40,000 nt of DNA from Symbiodinium natans (lineage: Eukaryota > Sar > Dinophyceae > Suessiales > Symbiodiniaceae), in assembly GCA_905221605.1 (NCBI GenBank), contig CAJNDS010001735.1, positions 67,501 through 107,500 on the forward strand. Direction: 5' to 3'. The notes under the pieces are model-generated. The model ran no database searches. It was given only the letters and a program-made list of their open reading frames with translations, and had not been told where the DNA came from. Of the stretch, positions 1 through 12,200 are shown piece after piece. Every line of letters starts with the position of its first letter. The stretch's first letter is position 1. Made by a program: the position numbers and the translations under genes.

Positions 1-193
1 AGATCTAAACCCGAGCATGACCCCTACACCACAAGCCTTTGGACCCTAAACCCCCCGAAGCCCCTAAACACCCTAAACCCTAAACCCCCTAACCCTAAAC
101 ACAAGACCCCTAAACCCCCAAACCCTAAACCCTAAACCCTAAACCCTGTAAAACGAAGAAAACCTTGCAAGTCTCAAGGCCCTCCACTGCGGC

Positions 194-245
194 CAAGGCG
201 CATGGCCTGCTCACAGGCCTGGTCGGTGAACAGCGGCATTGTCTC
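194..245 (-). CDS. Decarboxylase exon 22 (last in window, tentative)
   Basis: Encodes ETMPLFTDQACEQAMRL after CATGACAG|G, in phase 0 with exon 21. The donor is taken as TTG|GCCGC, because several introns here begin with GCCGC. Similarity to the family is weak, so it is supported mainly by phase and splice signals. A stop codon was not found, so the gene probably continues to the left. Confidence 0.5.
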
Positions 246-3200
246 CTGTCATGTGGTAGGAGGTTTAGGGTTTAGGGTTTAGGGTTTAGGGTTTAGGGTT
301 TAGGGTTTAGGGTTTAGGGTTTAGGGTTTAGGGTTTAGGGTTTAGGGTTTAGGGTTTGGGTTAGGGGTTTAGGGTTCAGGGTTGAGGGTCTGCGGGTTTT
401 GAGGTTGAGGTTTGGGATGGGATTTGCTAGGGCTTTAGGGTTTAGAGGTGTTCCCCAAATTAGACATTAGGGCTTAGGGTTTTGGATTTTGGGTTGTGGG
501 GTTGAGAACCCTCAACCGCTGCCAGTCTAGGCCAGCCAAGACTTTGGACTCAACCCTAAACCCTAAACCCTAAACCTAAACCCCTAAGCCCTGAAGCATC
601 CTACCTCCGACAGCGGGTGGTGCATGGACATGTGGTAGCCGCTGACGTACCAATGCCTGAGGGCGCTTTGATTTAGAAAGTTAGTTTAAGGGGTTTAGGG
701 GTTTAGGGGTTTAGGGGTTATAGGGGTTTCGGGGTTTAGGGGTTTAGGGGTTTTAGAGGTTTTAGGGGTTTAGGGGTTTAGAGGTTCTAGGGGTTTAGGG
801 GTTTTAGGGGTTTTAGGGGTTTAGGGGTTTAGGGGTTCAGGGGTTTAGGGGTTTAGGGGTTTTAGAGGTTTTAGGGGTTTAGGGTTTAGAGGTTTTAGAG
901 GTTTTAGAGGTTTAGGGGTTTAGGGGTTTAGGGGTTTAGGGGTTTAGGGGTTTAGGGGTTTAGGGGTTTAGGGGTTTAGGGGTTTAGGGGTTTAGGGGTT
1001 TTAGGGGTTTAGCGTCTAGGGTCTCCAAGTAGCAAGGGATTCTGTTGACAAATGCTCCATCAGGCTAGGCGGCCTTTTCACACATTCCTCACCCATGCAT
1101 GTGAGTGCCCGAAGATGTCATGCAAAAAGTGCGGCCCTCCCATCGTGACCTCCTTCCATGTGCGCTGCCGCCCACGCATCTACTAGCGTTTAGGGTTTAG
1201 GGTTTGGGGTTTAGGGTTTGGGGTTCAGGGTTTGGGGTAACTGTCAGAAAAGGGTCAGAAAAGGGTTCAAACAAAGGCTGCTGGTGCCAGTAGCATGATG
1301 AGCGCTTGATTGACACACCAAGCTGGTTTCAGTTTTTGTCTGGACATAGATCTCAACAATCCCCGACATGTGTTTTTGCAATCAGGGGCTGCGCAAACTA
1401 GTGAGCAATGCCAACTTCGCACCTAGTCGTTGTTGCCAGAAAAAGAGCCTTAAGATTGCATGAGCATCTTGCCTGTGTGACGGCAGTGCATAGGCAAGGA
1501 CAAAGAAACAAGGTTGAAATTCAGATGACGATGTTAAACATGATACAAGTTAACAAACATGAAAGACGGCAAGGTTGAGAAAAGAGATCTGCCCAAAATG
1601 AAGCAAGCCGCCCCTGGGCAATGATGTGCTGGAGGTCGATGTCGTCCTGAATCCCAAACACCCTCCCAAACCTTTGGCTTCCCTGAGCTCCCCCCCCCCC
1701 TCCCCCCAGGCTTCCTAGAGGGGATAGAATTAGGGGGGGATAAAGACCCTCTGAGTAAGGTTCTTGTTTAAGAGAGCCAGAAGAGGGTTAAGAAGGGTTC
1801 CGAAGGGTTCCCGTTTAAGGGGCCCCCTTGTCCTACCTGGGACTTTCCCTGAATCCCCCCCTTGAGTTTCCTCTAAGTTGACGCTAAGGCGGCTGATGAC
1901 CGAGGGCAGAACCGAAAAAGCCCCAAACCCTAAACCCTAAACCCTAAACCCTGAACCCTAAACCCTAAACCCTAAACCCTAAACCCTAAACCCTAAACCC
2001 TAAACCCCCCCAGCTCTGATTAAGGCTAAGCAGCAAATGGCAAGCCGAGGTCGGGGTTGATCATGGCCGTGACGACCTCGGTCTTCGTGCGTGGGCTACG
2101 GACTTTTGGGGAACCCTAAAACGTACCCCCCCCCCCCCCCATATATACACCCTAAACCCTAAACCCTAAACCCCAAACCCCAAACCCCAAACCCTAAACC
2201 CTATAAACCCTGAACCCTGAAACCCCCAAAAATCCTAGGGGTTTAGGGTTTAGGACTCATCCTGCAGCCTAGACCGCCCCAAGCCGTTTCTTGGCAAAGC
2301 CACCGGCAAGCACAGCTTCTGCTCGCTCATGCCGACCTCAGATTTTAGGAGGTCTGCTTTAACTGATTTGTTTCTAATCTGTTTATTGATTTACTTAAAG
2401 TAAAACAAAATAGTGCACGATACGGATAGGAGGAACCTCATGGCTTCGGTTCAGGGTTTAGGCGGTTTAGGGCGTTTAGGGCGCAAGGTCCGAATCCCTA
2501 AGCCCTAAAGCCTAAAGTCCCTAAAGCGAGGGCTTTGTTAGGGCGCGGGTGCAGGGGTTGGAATTATCTTTTGGGATTCTGGCGGCAGGCGTCAGCATGT
2601 TGGGGGCCTTTGGGGGCTTCAGGTGCTTCTGGGAGCTGGTTTGGCTCGGGACGTTCTCTGAATTCACTGCAGGCTCATTCTATGAAGGAGCAATCCACCG
2701 GTACTGGTAGGCGCCGGCCATCCACCGAAATCACCCATAAACCCGACAAGCTTCCAGTGAGAGTCCTCGTTGACCGGACCTGCTGCATATTCATGACGTT
2801 TGAACATGGGGAACTGGAAGGAGCCATCATTGCATCCAAAACCGCAGTGTCTGCTCAAATCCATGAACCCATTCAGGATCCTGATCATGTGTGCAGTCGA
2901 GGTTACGACCCAGAAGGGAACCGTGGTGATGTAGTGGGTTGGGGTCTTGCTGTGGGAGACGCACGCGCATTCTTGTGCGTGTCTGCGGTGCTCGCCAGAA
3001 TCGCGCGCACGCACGTGTCCAGTGGCAGGCCGCGTGACCTTGGAGGGGGTGTGCACACAATCGTGCCCTTGCACATGAACTCGCTCGCGATACCCAGCCG
3101 CTGTCTGCGTTTGTCATCCTTGTAGTGTACGGTCAAGACTGTGCGCATGCCCAGTCCCCTTTTGGGTCTTAACCTCGACCGCATACATGATCACGATCCT

Positions 3201-6200
3201 GAAAGGGTTCATGGGTCTCATCAGCATATTGGTCACAGCGCTCCTCCGGTCCGTCGACGTCCTCGCTGAAAGCGTTCGTTCGACTCTCCAGTTGGTCGGC
3301 AGCACGAGCGGGAGAGGGATGCACCCATGAACCCCCGCGAGCAAAGATGTCCTGAGAAGACCTGTACTGCCCGACGCCACGAAATGCGACGCGGTCGCAC
3401 GCGCGTGACCAACGTCGGCCACGGGCCTGAATGAGCACAGCCATGGCTTGACTGCCGCCCAGAATACTGGCCAGTACTTCTGCCAGGCAGACGGCAATGT
3501 GCGCCACTGGGCTGCTGAGAGTTCCCTTCTTGAAAGCGGCAACCACTCTTGGCGGAGCAGACCAGCAACGAGCCTCGGCTTCCCAACGCAGGCTGCAACG
3601 TCAGCCGGCGACACCATGGCGCCAAACAACGGCCCCAAACGCGTCTCCTTGAGCTGTCTCTTTGGAGCTTCCTTTGGCTTTGGTACCTTCTTTGGCTGCC
3701 TGGCTGCTGGGGGCTGTCCTCGCTTCGAATTCCTCTTTTGGGAAGTCAAGGGTGGAACTGAAGGGGCGAGTCGCAGCGGCGCTTCTGGGCATTTCTGCTG
3801 CTCTATACAGGCAAGATAGCACATTGCCCAAGCCGGCACGTCGACTGCAACGCCGTCGTCCGAGCCACATTGGGAGTCCTCCTGCCTGTGCTGGAATTGG
3901 CAGAGGTAGGTCGGTAAAAGCTCGAACTCCCTTTGATCTATGGTGGGCAGATCTCTCCTTGAAGAAGAATACCCCGCATTGCTTCGCCACCGTGGTCGTG
4001 ACAAGGTGGGGCTAAGTCCATCGCTTCCCCCACTGGTGTCGATGCACCTGCTGCATTGAAGATAAACGTTCCGTCGCGAACGGTAGACAAGAACGAATCG
4101 AGCGAGGCTGTGGCCCGGGAGCTCGTCCTCAGTCCTCGTGCTGAAGGCTCGGAAACGGTGCTGACATCTAGGAGGCCTCGAACTTGGACCAAGAAAACCT
4201 GCAGGATGTCATGATGCAAGTCGATGTCGACCTAACAGCGTGGTTCCCGGGCATTTAGCCAACTGTACATTCTACACCAGCACCACCACAGTACTATGAC
4301 ATACCATCCCAGAATCTACCATACTGGCACTACTATAGATATACCATGAATGCTTCGGTACGCAGGCGTGAGCGGCGGCTGTTCGCCAGTCGAGCCGCAG
4401 CGTCGAGGATGGTGAAGATCGACTTTCCGTCGACCTTGATGGACTTGAGTCCTGGAGCTTTCCGTATCTTCCCGTCACCCCTTGCACAAACAACAACCTA
4501 GCAGGGCCTAGCAACCCAACACACTCCCCCCCTTCCCCTCACTCCCACCTTCCTCCTCCCCCCCCCCCCTCTTCTCCCCTTCCCCCCCCTCCCCCTTCGC
4601 CCCCCCAAAGAAAGGATTGGGATGCACAGGAGGCGAGACCCACCTTCGCGGAGGAACGTCGCGACAGACATCTGGTTCCGGACCTCGGAAGCCGACAGCT
4701 AGGTCCAAAAGCCTGGAAACTGTGGGGTTTAGGACTGAGGGTCAAGAGTTCCAAAGCCGACTTCCAGGAAAGAGGTTATGATTCATAAGTTGCATCATCA
4801 GCAATATTTGTGCAATAGGAGCAGCTGCTTGGTCTTAAACTGTTTTGAAGTCCCCCAAAGGTAACAAGGTCCCCAAAGCCCAACATCATATAGCTCAAGG
4901 CTGCCGCCCTTTAGGGTTTAGGGTTTAGGGTTTAGGGCTTAGGGTTTAGGGTTTAGGGTTTAGGGTGCCGATGATGCCCCCGCCTGCTCCGCGTAGCCCT
5001 CCTTTCCAAGTCTCAGCAGCTTGTAGAACTGCACGTAGATGCCCTGAACACTCAGGGTTTAGGGTTTAGGGTTTAGGGTTTAGGGTTCAGGGTTTAGGGT
5101 TTAGGGCTTACCCTAAACCCTAAACCCCAAACCCCAAACCCTAAACCCGTTTCCGTTTCCGGCGGCTACAGGCCCCGAAAACCCTCCTAAGCCCTGCAGT
5201 ATCGGGCAGGGCCGACAAGAAGGAAGGGATGCGGGGCCCGCATTCGGACCAGGAGCCCAAGGGCCGACTTAAGCTGTCCACATAACTTGTAGGGTCTAGG
5301 GTTTAGAGTTTAGGGCGTTTAGGGTTTAGGGTTTAGGGTTTAGGGTTTAGGGTTTAGGGTTTAGGGTTTAGGGTTTAGGGTTTAGGGTTTAGGGTTTAGG
5401 GTTTAGGGTTTAGGGTTTAGGGTTGGGATGTTCACCCTTATACTTACAGCCCTAAAATGGCCCTAAACAGGGATCATACTGGGGGTACTAGAATCCGTAC
5501 TCGGACTGTTCGTATAAGGGGGAATCTCCCAACACATAACATACAAAGTGCCCACCGGCTTTCATGGGAGCAAAAACACTACCAAGACACGCCCCTTCTA
5601 GCCCAAAAGACTCAAACAGAAAAACCTACCCAAAAGCCACACAGGATACGTTCATTTGTAAAATAATTGTTCTCTCTGCTAATAATTCCCAGGCGTTCTT
5701 CTAATATTATTTGCCCAGGGGTGAAAGAAGAGACAGATATGAGTGAACAAGAAGATAATAAAGTGAGTAAATGAACGAATTTAATTGTAATGAAACGCAG
5801 TGAAAGCACGAATTAAATGAGTGAATGACGAACGGGGCGAATTAAACAAGAAATTAGTATTCTATTCGCCCCTGCAATTCCATAATTATTATCTTTCCTT
5901 GCGGGCTCATAAAACGACTAACTAATTGGCCGCGAGAAAACCCCAGAATTACAGTATTATTACAAAGGGCGTTTACTTCTCACACTACAATACTGATACA
6001 CTGTGTTCTTGCCTGTAGAATATTAGTATGAGAATGTGAATGAAAGTACGAAATGAATTCATTTTCTGGAAGTCTTGTTTCGTTCACTAAATTCGTTCAC
6101 ACTTTATCTACCCCAAAGCCAAGCACCCACTCTAACAAACACAGGCCCCCTAAGCCCCAAACCCTGGGCTTCTGTAACCCCCCACACACCATCGTGTCCC

Positions 6201-9200
6201 AACTCCTGGCCGGTTTAGGATTCAATCTTGGGGTAGTTGCATGGTCCCTGAGCATGGGCCCTTCAACGGGACCCCTCATATATACTCTCCCCATATACCC
6301 TCTACAACCCACGGGCCCATACATCAGAACCCGAACTCTAAGAAGGTAAGCGACCAGAAAAGGGAACCCTGATATTCAAGAGGTTTAGGGGGTAGGGGGT
6401 TTAGGGAGTTAGGGTGTTAGGGGGGATGATTTGGGTAAGCATGTAGGCTCCTGTTTCACTCTGCTGGCCTGTGCGGGTCGCGAGAAGTTGAGCGTGTAGG
6501 AGTCAGCGCCTTGAGGCAGCAGAGGCATGGAGTTGAGGGCAGCGCGGACCCAGCTAAGAACAACTTGGGAAGGGTTTCGCACCGGATGGGAGGAGGATGT
6601 CACTGAACTTCAGAGACTAGGTGAACCCATGCTAGCCACCCCTTGAAACCCCCAAAACTCCAAAACCCTGAACCACCTCTCGCCCCTGGCATGGGGGAGT
6701 GCCGCACCATGGTTCAGGGTCTTTCCGGCTGGGGGTCTCGGGTTTAGGGTCTAGTTAGGGAGGGCTTTCAGGCCTAAAACCCAAAAACCCAAAAACCCAA
6801 AAACCCAAAAACCCTAAAACCCAACAACCCTAAAAACCCTAACAACCCTAAAAACCCTAAAAGCCCTAAAACCCTAAACCCTAAGGCTGCACTCATGATC
6901 CTGGGGGGCCCCTGCTTCCTCCCAGGTAGGACACGTTGATGGCAACATTCTCGGAGAGGCCCTTGCGTTGGCGCCAGACGACCCAACCTGCTGCGCGCTG
7001 CCCCAGGCAACTGGGGCCCCCTAAGTTACATAGGGTTTAGGGTTTAATGCTTAGGGTTTAGGGTGTGGGGTAGTTTAGGGTTTAAGGTTTAGGGTCCAGT
7101 GTTTAGGGCTCGGTGTTCAGAAGTTTATGCGGGGCACAAGTTGTCTGAAGGAGTGGCCCTTCTGAAGGGTTCTAAGGGAAATACGAACCCAAGGCCCGAA
7201 ATGCTTTGAACAACCCTAAACCCTAAACCCTAAACCCTAAACCCCAAATCCCTAAACCCTGAACCGCAGGGATGAAGGCTGCCTTAGCAAAGCCAAGGGC
7301 TTCAGGGCAACTTGCATCTTGGCAAGCTTCAGGGTTCCAGTGTTTAGGGGGCTAAAGCCAAAACCCTAAACCTTAAAACCCTAAAACCCTAAAACCCTAA
7401 AACCCAAAAACCCAAAAACCCAAAAACCCTAAAACCCTAAAACCCTAAAACCCTAAAACCCTAAACCCTAAACCCTAACCCCTCCTTATAAGTAAGCCAC
7501 GCTGCCTGTGCCGCAGCAGGAGTTCCCAAACTTGTGGCCGCTTGCCGAGATCGACCTCGGCTTATACGGCGAGGATGTGCAGATTCTTCACTAGGTTGCC
7601 CAGTAACCTAGGATTAAAAAGGGTGCCCTTTTTTGCTTAAAGGGGTTTATAAGGGAACCTAAACCCCCCAAAAGGGAATAAGGGTACTATTGGGCATCCT
7701 AGTTCATCTGCGTCATGATACGTCGTAAGTGTGTACTGATGCCGCTACTAATGCCTTCCCTCTTGTACTGAACCACGCCCCCGCAATCAACAAAAACACA
7801 CACACACACACAAAAAAAAAAAAGAGAGAAAAACAAAGATCAATCTAAACTCCGTCGGGCGGGAAAATGTTCAAATGAGGGGGGGAGGGTCTGTTGCACC
7901 GTTTGCCCCGGGAACCCTTAACCTCGGCCCCAACGCCAGTAGGGCGCCAACCAAGAAATTCCAGTACTGAGCTAGGGGGTCTTGTAACATACATACTCTA
8001 AAAACCTTCAGTATAAAATGACTCTTCACCATTGAAGGGGAAGTGAGCGGGGTAGGGAAACCCTACAATCCCTAAACCCCTAAACCCTCAAACCCAAAAC
8101 GGCCTCAACCAGAAAGCCCCAAGCTCCCTTAACGCTAAACCCTAAACCCTAAACCATCAACCCTAAACCCTAAACCCTAAACCGAAAAGTGCCCAGCGGC
8201 AGCACATTAGGCAGCCGGAAATCCCATGGCGGCAGGCCTTCCTGAGGGAGGAATGGAAGGAGAGAGGGAGAGAGCGAGAGAGAAGGTCAGTGGTGTTGTT
8301 TGGGGTGAATGAAGTTCTGCCGATGAGGGACCTCCTCAACGACACTGTGCCGCGAGTCTCGTTGATAAACCATCTCTGCAATTCTGTTCAGGGCGTTCAA
8401 GGCAATAATTGCCTGCATCCTCCCCTCATAACACCTACAGAGGTCCAATATGCCCTAAAACACTAAACTTACCCTAAACCCCCTAGCGCGGTTCTTGTTG
8501 ATTTTTTTCAAGGCTTAGACGCCTCCGGTTTTATCAGGAATAGGGGGACATCCTACCCGGTCCTACCCTAGACCCCAATCCCAAGCAAGCCTGGAAAGGG
8601 GCGATAAATCCGCCGGATGCAGCATCCACATGGATGCCAACCTGAACTCAGGCTGGGATTCGTGAGGTTTAGGGTTTAGGGTTTAAGGCTTAGGGCTTAG
8701 GGCTTAGGGCTTAGGGCTTAGGGCTTAGGGCTTAGGGTTTAGGGTTGAGGGTTGAGGGTTTAGGGTTTAGGGTTTAGGGTTTCGTTGCAGAAGACTATTG
8801 AGTCACTTCAGGGGCTTGCGGCAGGTCGAACCTTTATCATTTGGGAGTTTGCAAAAAGAAGGGACCCCAACATACACCCCCAAATAGTAGGATTCCCTTC
8901 TCAGAAGGACCCCCCAATAGGGTACCCGTACTTTCGGAAGCCCCCATGGGGCACTGCGCACTTTGATCTGTAAAGGGCTTCCTGCACAGGGCCACGTTGG
9001 GCATGGAAAGATCAACAAACGAGCAGGGTGCGAGCTGTTGGTACTGTCTTGTGACGTACCCTAAGCCCTAAATTAACCCTAAACCCTAAACCCTAAACCC
9101 TAAACCCTAAACCCTAAACCCTAAACCCTAAACTATACTCCAAACCCTAACTCCTAACAGCCCTCAAAACCAATCAGGTGATGAGCGGGAAGACCCCCGA

Positions 9201-12200
9201 AGACTTCACCATGGAAATCGTCTAAGTTGGGGTCCCGAAACCGAACCCGACATTGTAATGGACAGGGTTTAGGGGTTGGGGTTTGGAGTTTGGGGTTTGG
9301 GGTTGGGGTTTAGGGTTTGGGATTTAGGATTTAGGATTTGGGATTTAGGATTGAGGGGTTGGGGTTTAGGGTTTCACCGCTCATCAGCTCCAAATAAACC
9401 AGAAACCCAACATTTTCCCATCTCCCAGCATAAGTTAGAGTAGGTCGAGGGTTTAGGAGCCAATGAATCGAATGAAGCAGAGGATCTGCGTTGACAGGTC
9501 CGCGTCGGGTTTAGGGGAGCCAACTCCCTAGCCATAAAGAAGAGGGAGTTGCTCTTCAATTGGGTTTGGGCTTAGCGTTCGGGTTTAGGATTTAGGGTTT
9601 AGCGTTTGGGGTTTAGGGGTTTTTGGTTTAGGGTTTAGGGTTCAATAACGCAACCCCTCCCAAGCGAAAAAATGGCCTTCATAAAGAAGCCCACCTGGCC
9701 TCCAGGCCCTTCGCTTTGTTGATCTCATCCAACTTCTGGCTCATCTGGGAGAAGGCACGAATGGGTTTAGGGTTTAGGGTTTAGGGTTTAGGGTTTAGGG
9801 TTTAGGGCTTAGGGTTTAGGGTTTGGTGTTTAGGGTTAAGGGGTAAGGGTTTGGGGCTTTTTGTTGCGTAGGGTTTAGGGTTTTAGAATTAGGGTTTAGA
9901 GGGTTCAGTGAGCCCAGTTTCCTCGGTGTGTCATGCCGGATTCTTCGTGATATTGGGTGTGGGGTTTAGGGTTTAAGTTTAAGGTTTAAGGTTTAGGGGT
10001 TAGGGTTTAGGGAAAAAGGAACTAGGTGCAAGAGCCGCTTGGCCAGTGAAAGCGCCCCAAGTTCCTGATTCAATTCGCAAATCAAATTGCGCACCTCTAC
10101 AATAGCACAGCATCAAAAAAACACACACACACACACACAACTATAACAGATGCTTTTCAAGCCCTGGCAGTACCCATAGTCGGCGACTGAGACGGCAAGG
10201 GCTTAGGGTTGGGGGGGGGGGGGGGGGGCCCCTAAGGCCTTAACCCTAAGCCCTAAACCGAAACATTACGCCCTACCTGAGGGGCTTTGGGGCTGCACTT
10301 CGACGCCGTGAGCCTTTCGCTTGTCTTCTTAGTTCTTTTCTCCTCGCAAGAGAGGTTTGACTAGGGAAATTGGGAGCACAGTGTTTCTAAGGGCCTGCTT
10401 ACTGCACCTTACGAGTACTTCCTTTCATTGCCAAAGACAGACCTTGGAGTGACACTCACGGAACCTACTAGCCCTGGAACCCTGAACTTGAGCCCGGAGC
10501 TCCTAGGGCTTAGGGTTTAGGGTTTAGGGTCTAGGGTTTAGGGTTTAGGGTTTAGGGTTTAGGGTTTAGGGTTTAGGGTTTAGGGTTTAGGGTTTAGGGT
10601 TTAGGGTTTAGGGTTTAGGGTTTAGGGTTTAGGGTTTAGGGTTTAGGGTTTAGGGTTTACGGTTAAGAGTTTGGGGTTCAAGGGGTTTAGGATCATCTCC
10701 AAGGGCCCCCTCTCCCAGCCCAAGGGAAAGTCTCGGGGCAGGGCCGCCCACACAGGGTCGTACCTTGGCCATTCGGGGCGGGGGGAATGACAAAATTGCC
10801 GATTCGCGCTTCGCTCTGCTACGAGGCTCTGCGGAACGAAACAAAAATTGCCTGCCTAGGATGGCCCTTAAAACGCTCCGAAGAATATTCCTGAGTTCCG
10901 CCCAAAAAGGGAAGATGTACAATGCCCCAAGGGCCTACCGAGCTACTTACTTGATTAGGAGCGACTTGTGCCGGCGATACTTTTTTGTTTTACACGGACG
11001 GCATGCTAGCAATGCAGGCACGGACCGATTCTTGACGCCAGCCAGCACATGCCGTCTAAACCCTAAACCCTCAAACCCCCGACCCAAAACCCTGAACCCT
11101 AAACCCTACACCCGCCCTCCTGTCAGCCTTCCTTGTCAGACGAAGATTGCGCACCCGTGCACGGTGTGATTGAAATCGCGAGACATTCGGGCTCGAAATC
11201 GCGCTCTCGCCTAGGTCCCGTGCGCATGCCGCTTTCATCCTGGTCACCCTGGGTTGAGGTTTAGGGTTTAGGGTTTAGGGTTTAGGGTGTAGGGTTTAGG
11301 GTTTAGGGTTTAGACTTTAGCTTAATCCCTGTTCCCCTAGGAAGAAAAAAGGATCCTTTTTGTTCATATATAAGAAAGCCCATAACCCAAAAAGTACCCT
11401 AACACTGATGGAGTTAGGGTTCAGGGTTTAGGGTGGCTCATCAACCCTCGAAAGCCCTGAACAAATCCTCGAAAACTTCATTCCGTGCGCTCGCGACTCA
11501 ATCCTACGCCCCTGTGTGCCCACTAGGCTGCAAACCTTGAAGCAGTCCTCTGCAAGGTGTGATAAGCTCTCGAAGCTGCTAAACATTCAGGCCATGGTTT
11601 TGCGAAACAACTTCAGGCCACGAACCCGAGCCCCCCAAGCTCCTAAACCTTTGAGCCTTTGCTCACCCCCAGAACCCTCAACACTAAAACCAAGATTGTG
11701 TTGCAAAGGTCTGGGTTTACGGTCCAAAAGGCTAAAAGGCTCCAACCAAACCTCGATTTTAAGGTCTAGGCCAGATCTCTTGCCTCCTACGCTGAAGCCT
11801 TGGGGCACACGCTCTGAATCCCGACCCTCAGCTCTCTGGGCTCGGCCATGAAACAGCTCTGAAAAACATTCACCCACACGATCCTCTTAGAACGGGCGTG
11901 GCCAATGCAAAACATCCAAAGGGCCTGCCTAGGTATCTCCTCAAAACCCCAGGCCACTGAACCCTGAGCCCTACCTGGGACTCGATTTGCCTACAGTTTA
12001 CTACTATGTTGCTTGAGAACCCCGAAAAAAATGTTCTTCCTCGTTAAGGGTAATATAGGGACTATTACTTTGTATTCTTTTGGGTGTTCTTAAGCAAATG
12101 GTGGTTTAGTAGTAGCAACCAGGTATAACCCGTAAAAACTGTGGGTAAAGGAGGGCCCCAGGCAAGCCCTGCAACCTCACAGCTGGGACCATGAGCACCC

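Noticed and set aside
1069-1170. Possible decarboxylase exon (minus) or cysteine-rich exon (plus)
   Set aside because: Exons 1612-1646 and 605-656 join in phase without it, and neither reading matches the family.
1-2200. Window start as a chromosome end
   Set aside because: Arrays occur in both orientations, are interrupted by gene exons and continue over all 40 kb; no terminal array is present.
7500-7595. Plus-strand exon reading LPVPQQEFPNLWPLAEIDLG
   Set aside because: The opposite strand encodes the PLP lysine motif SISASGHKFG with good splice sites, so the plus frame is a shadow.
9374-9559. Minus frame with NLCWEMGKCW as a decarboxylase exon
   Set aside because: It recalls the CWEKF motif, but that position is filled by the better-supported exon at 13979-14017 and the order would be wrong.
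10200-10235. G-run followed by C-run as a terminator or riboswitch
   Set aside because: Eukaryotic context; mononucleotide tracts of this sort are common throughout the window.
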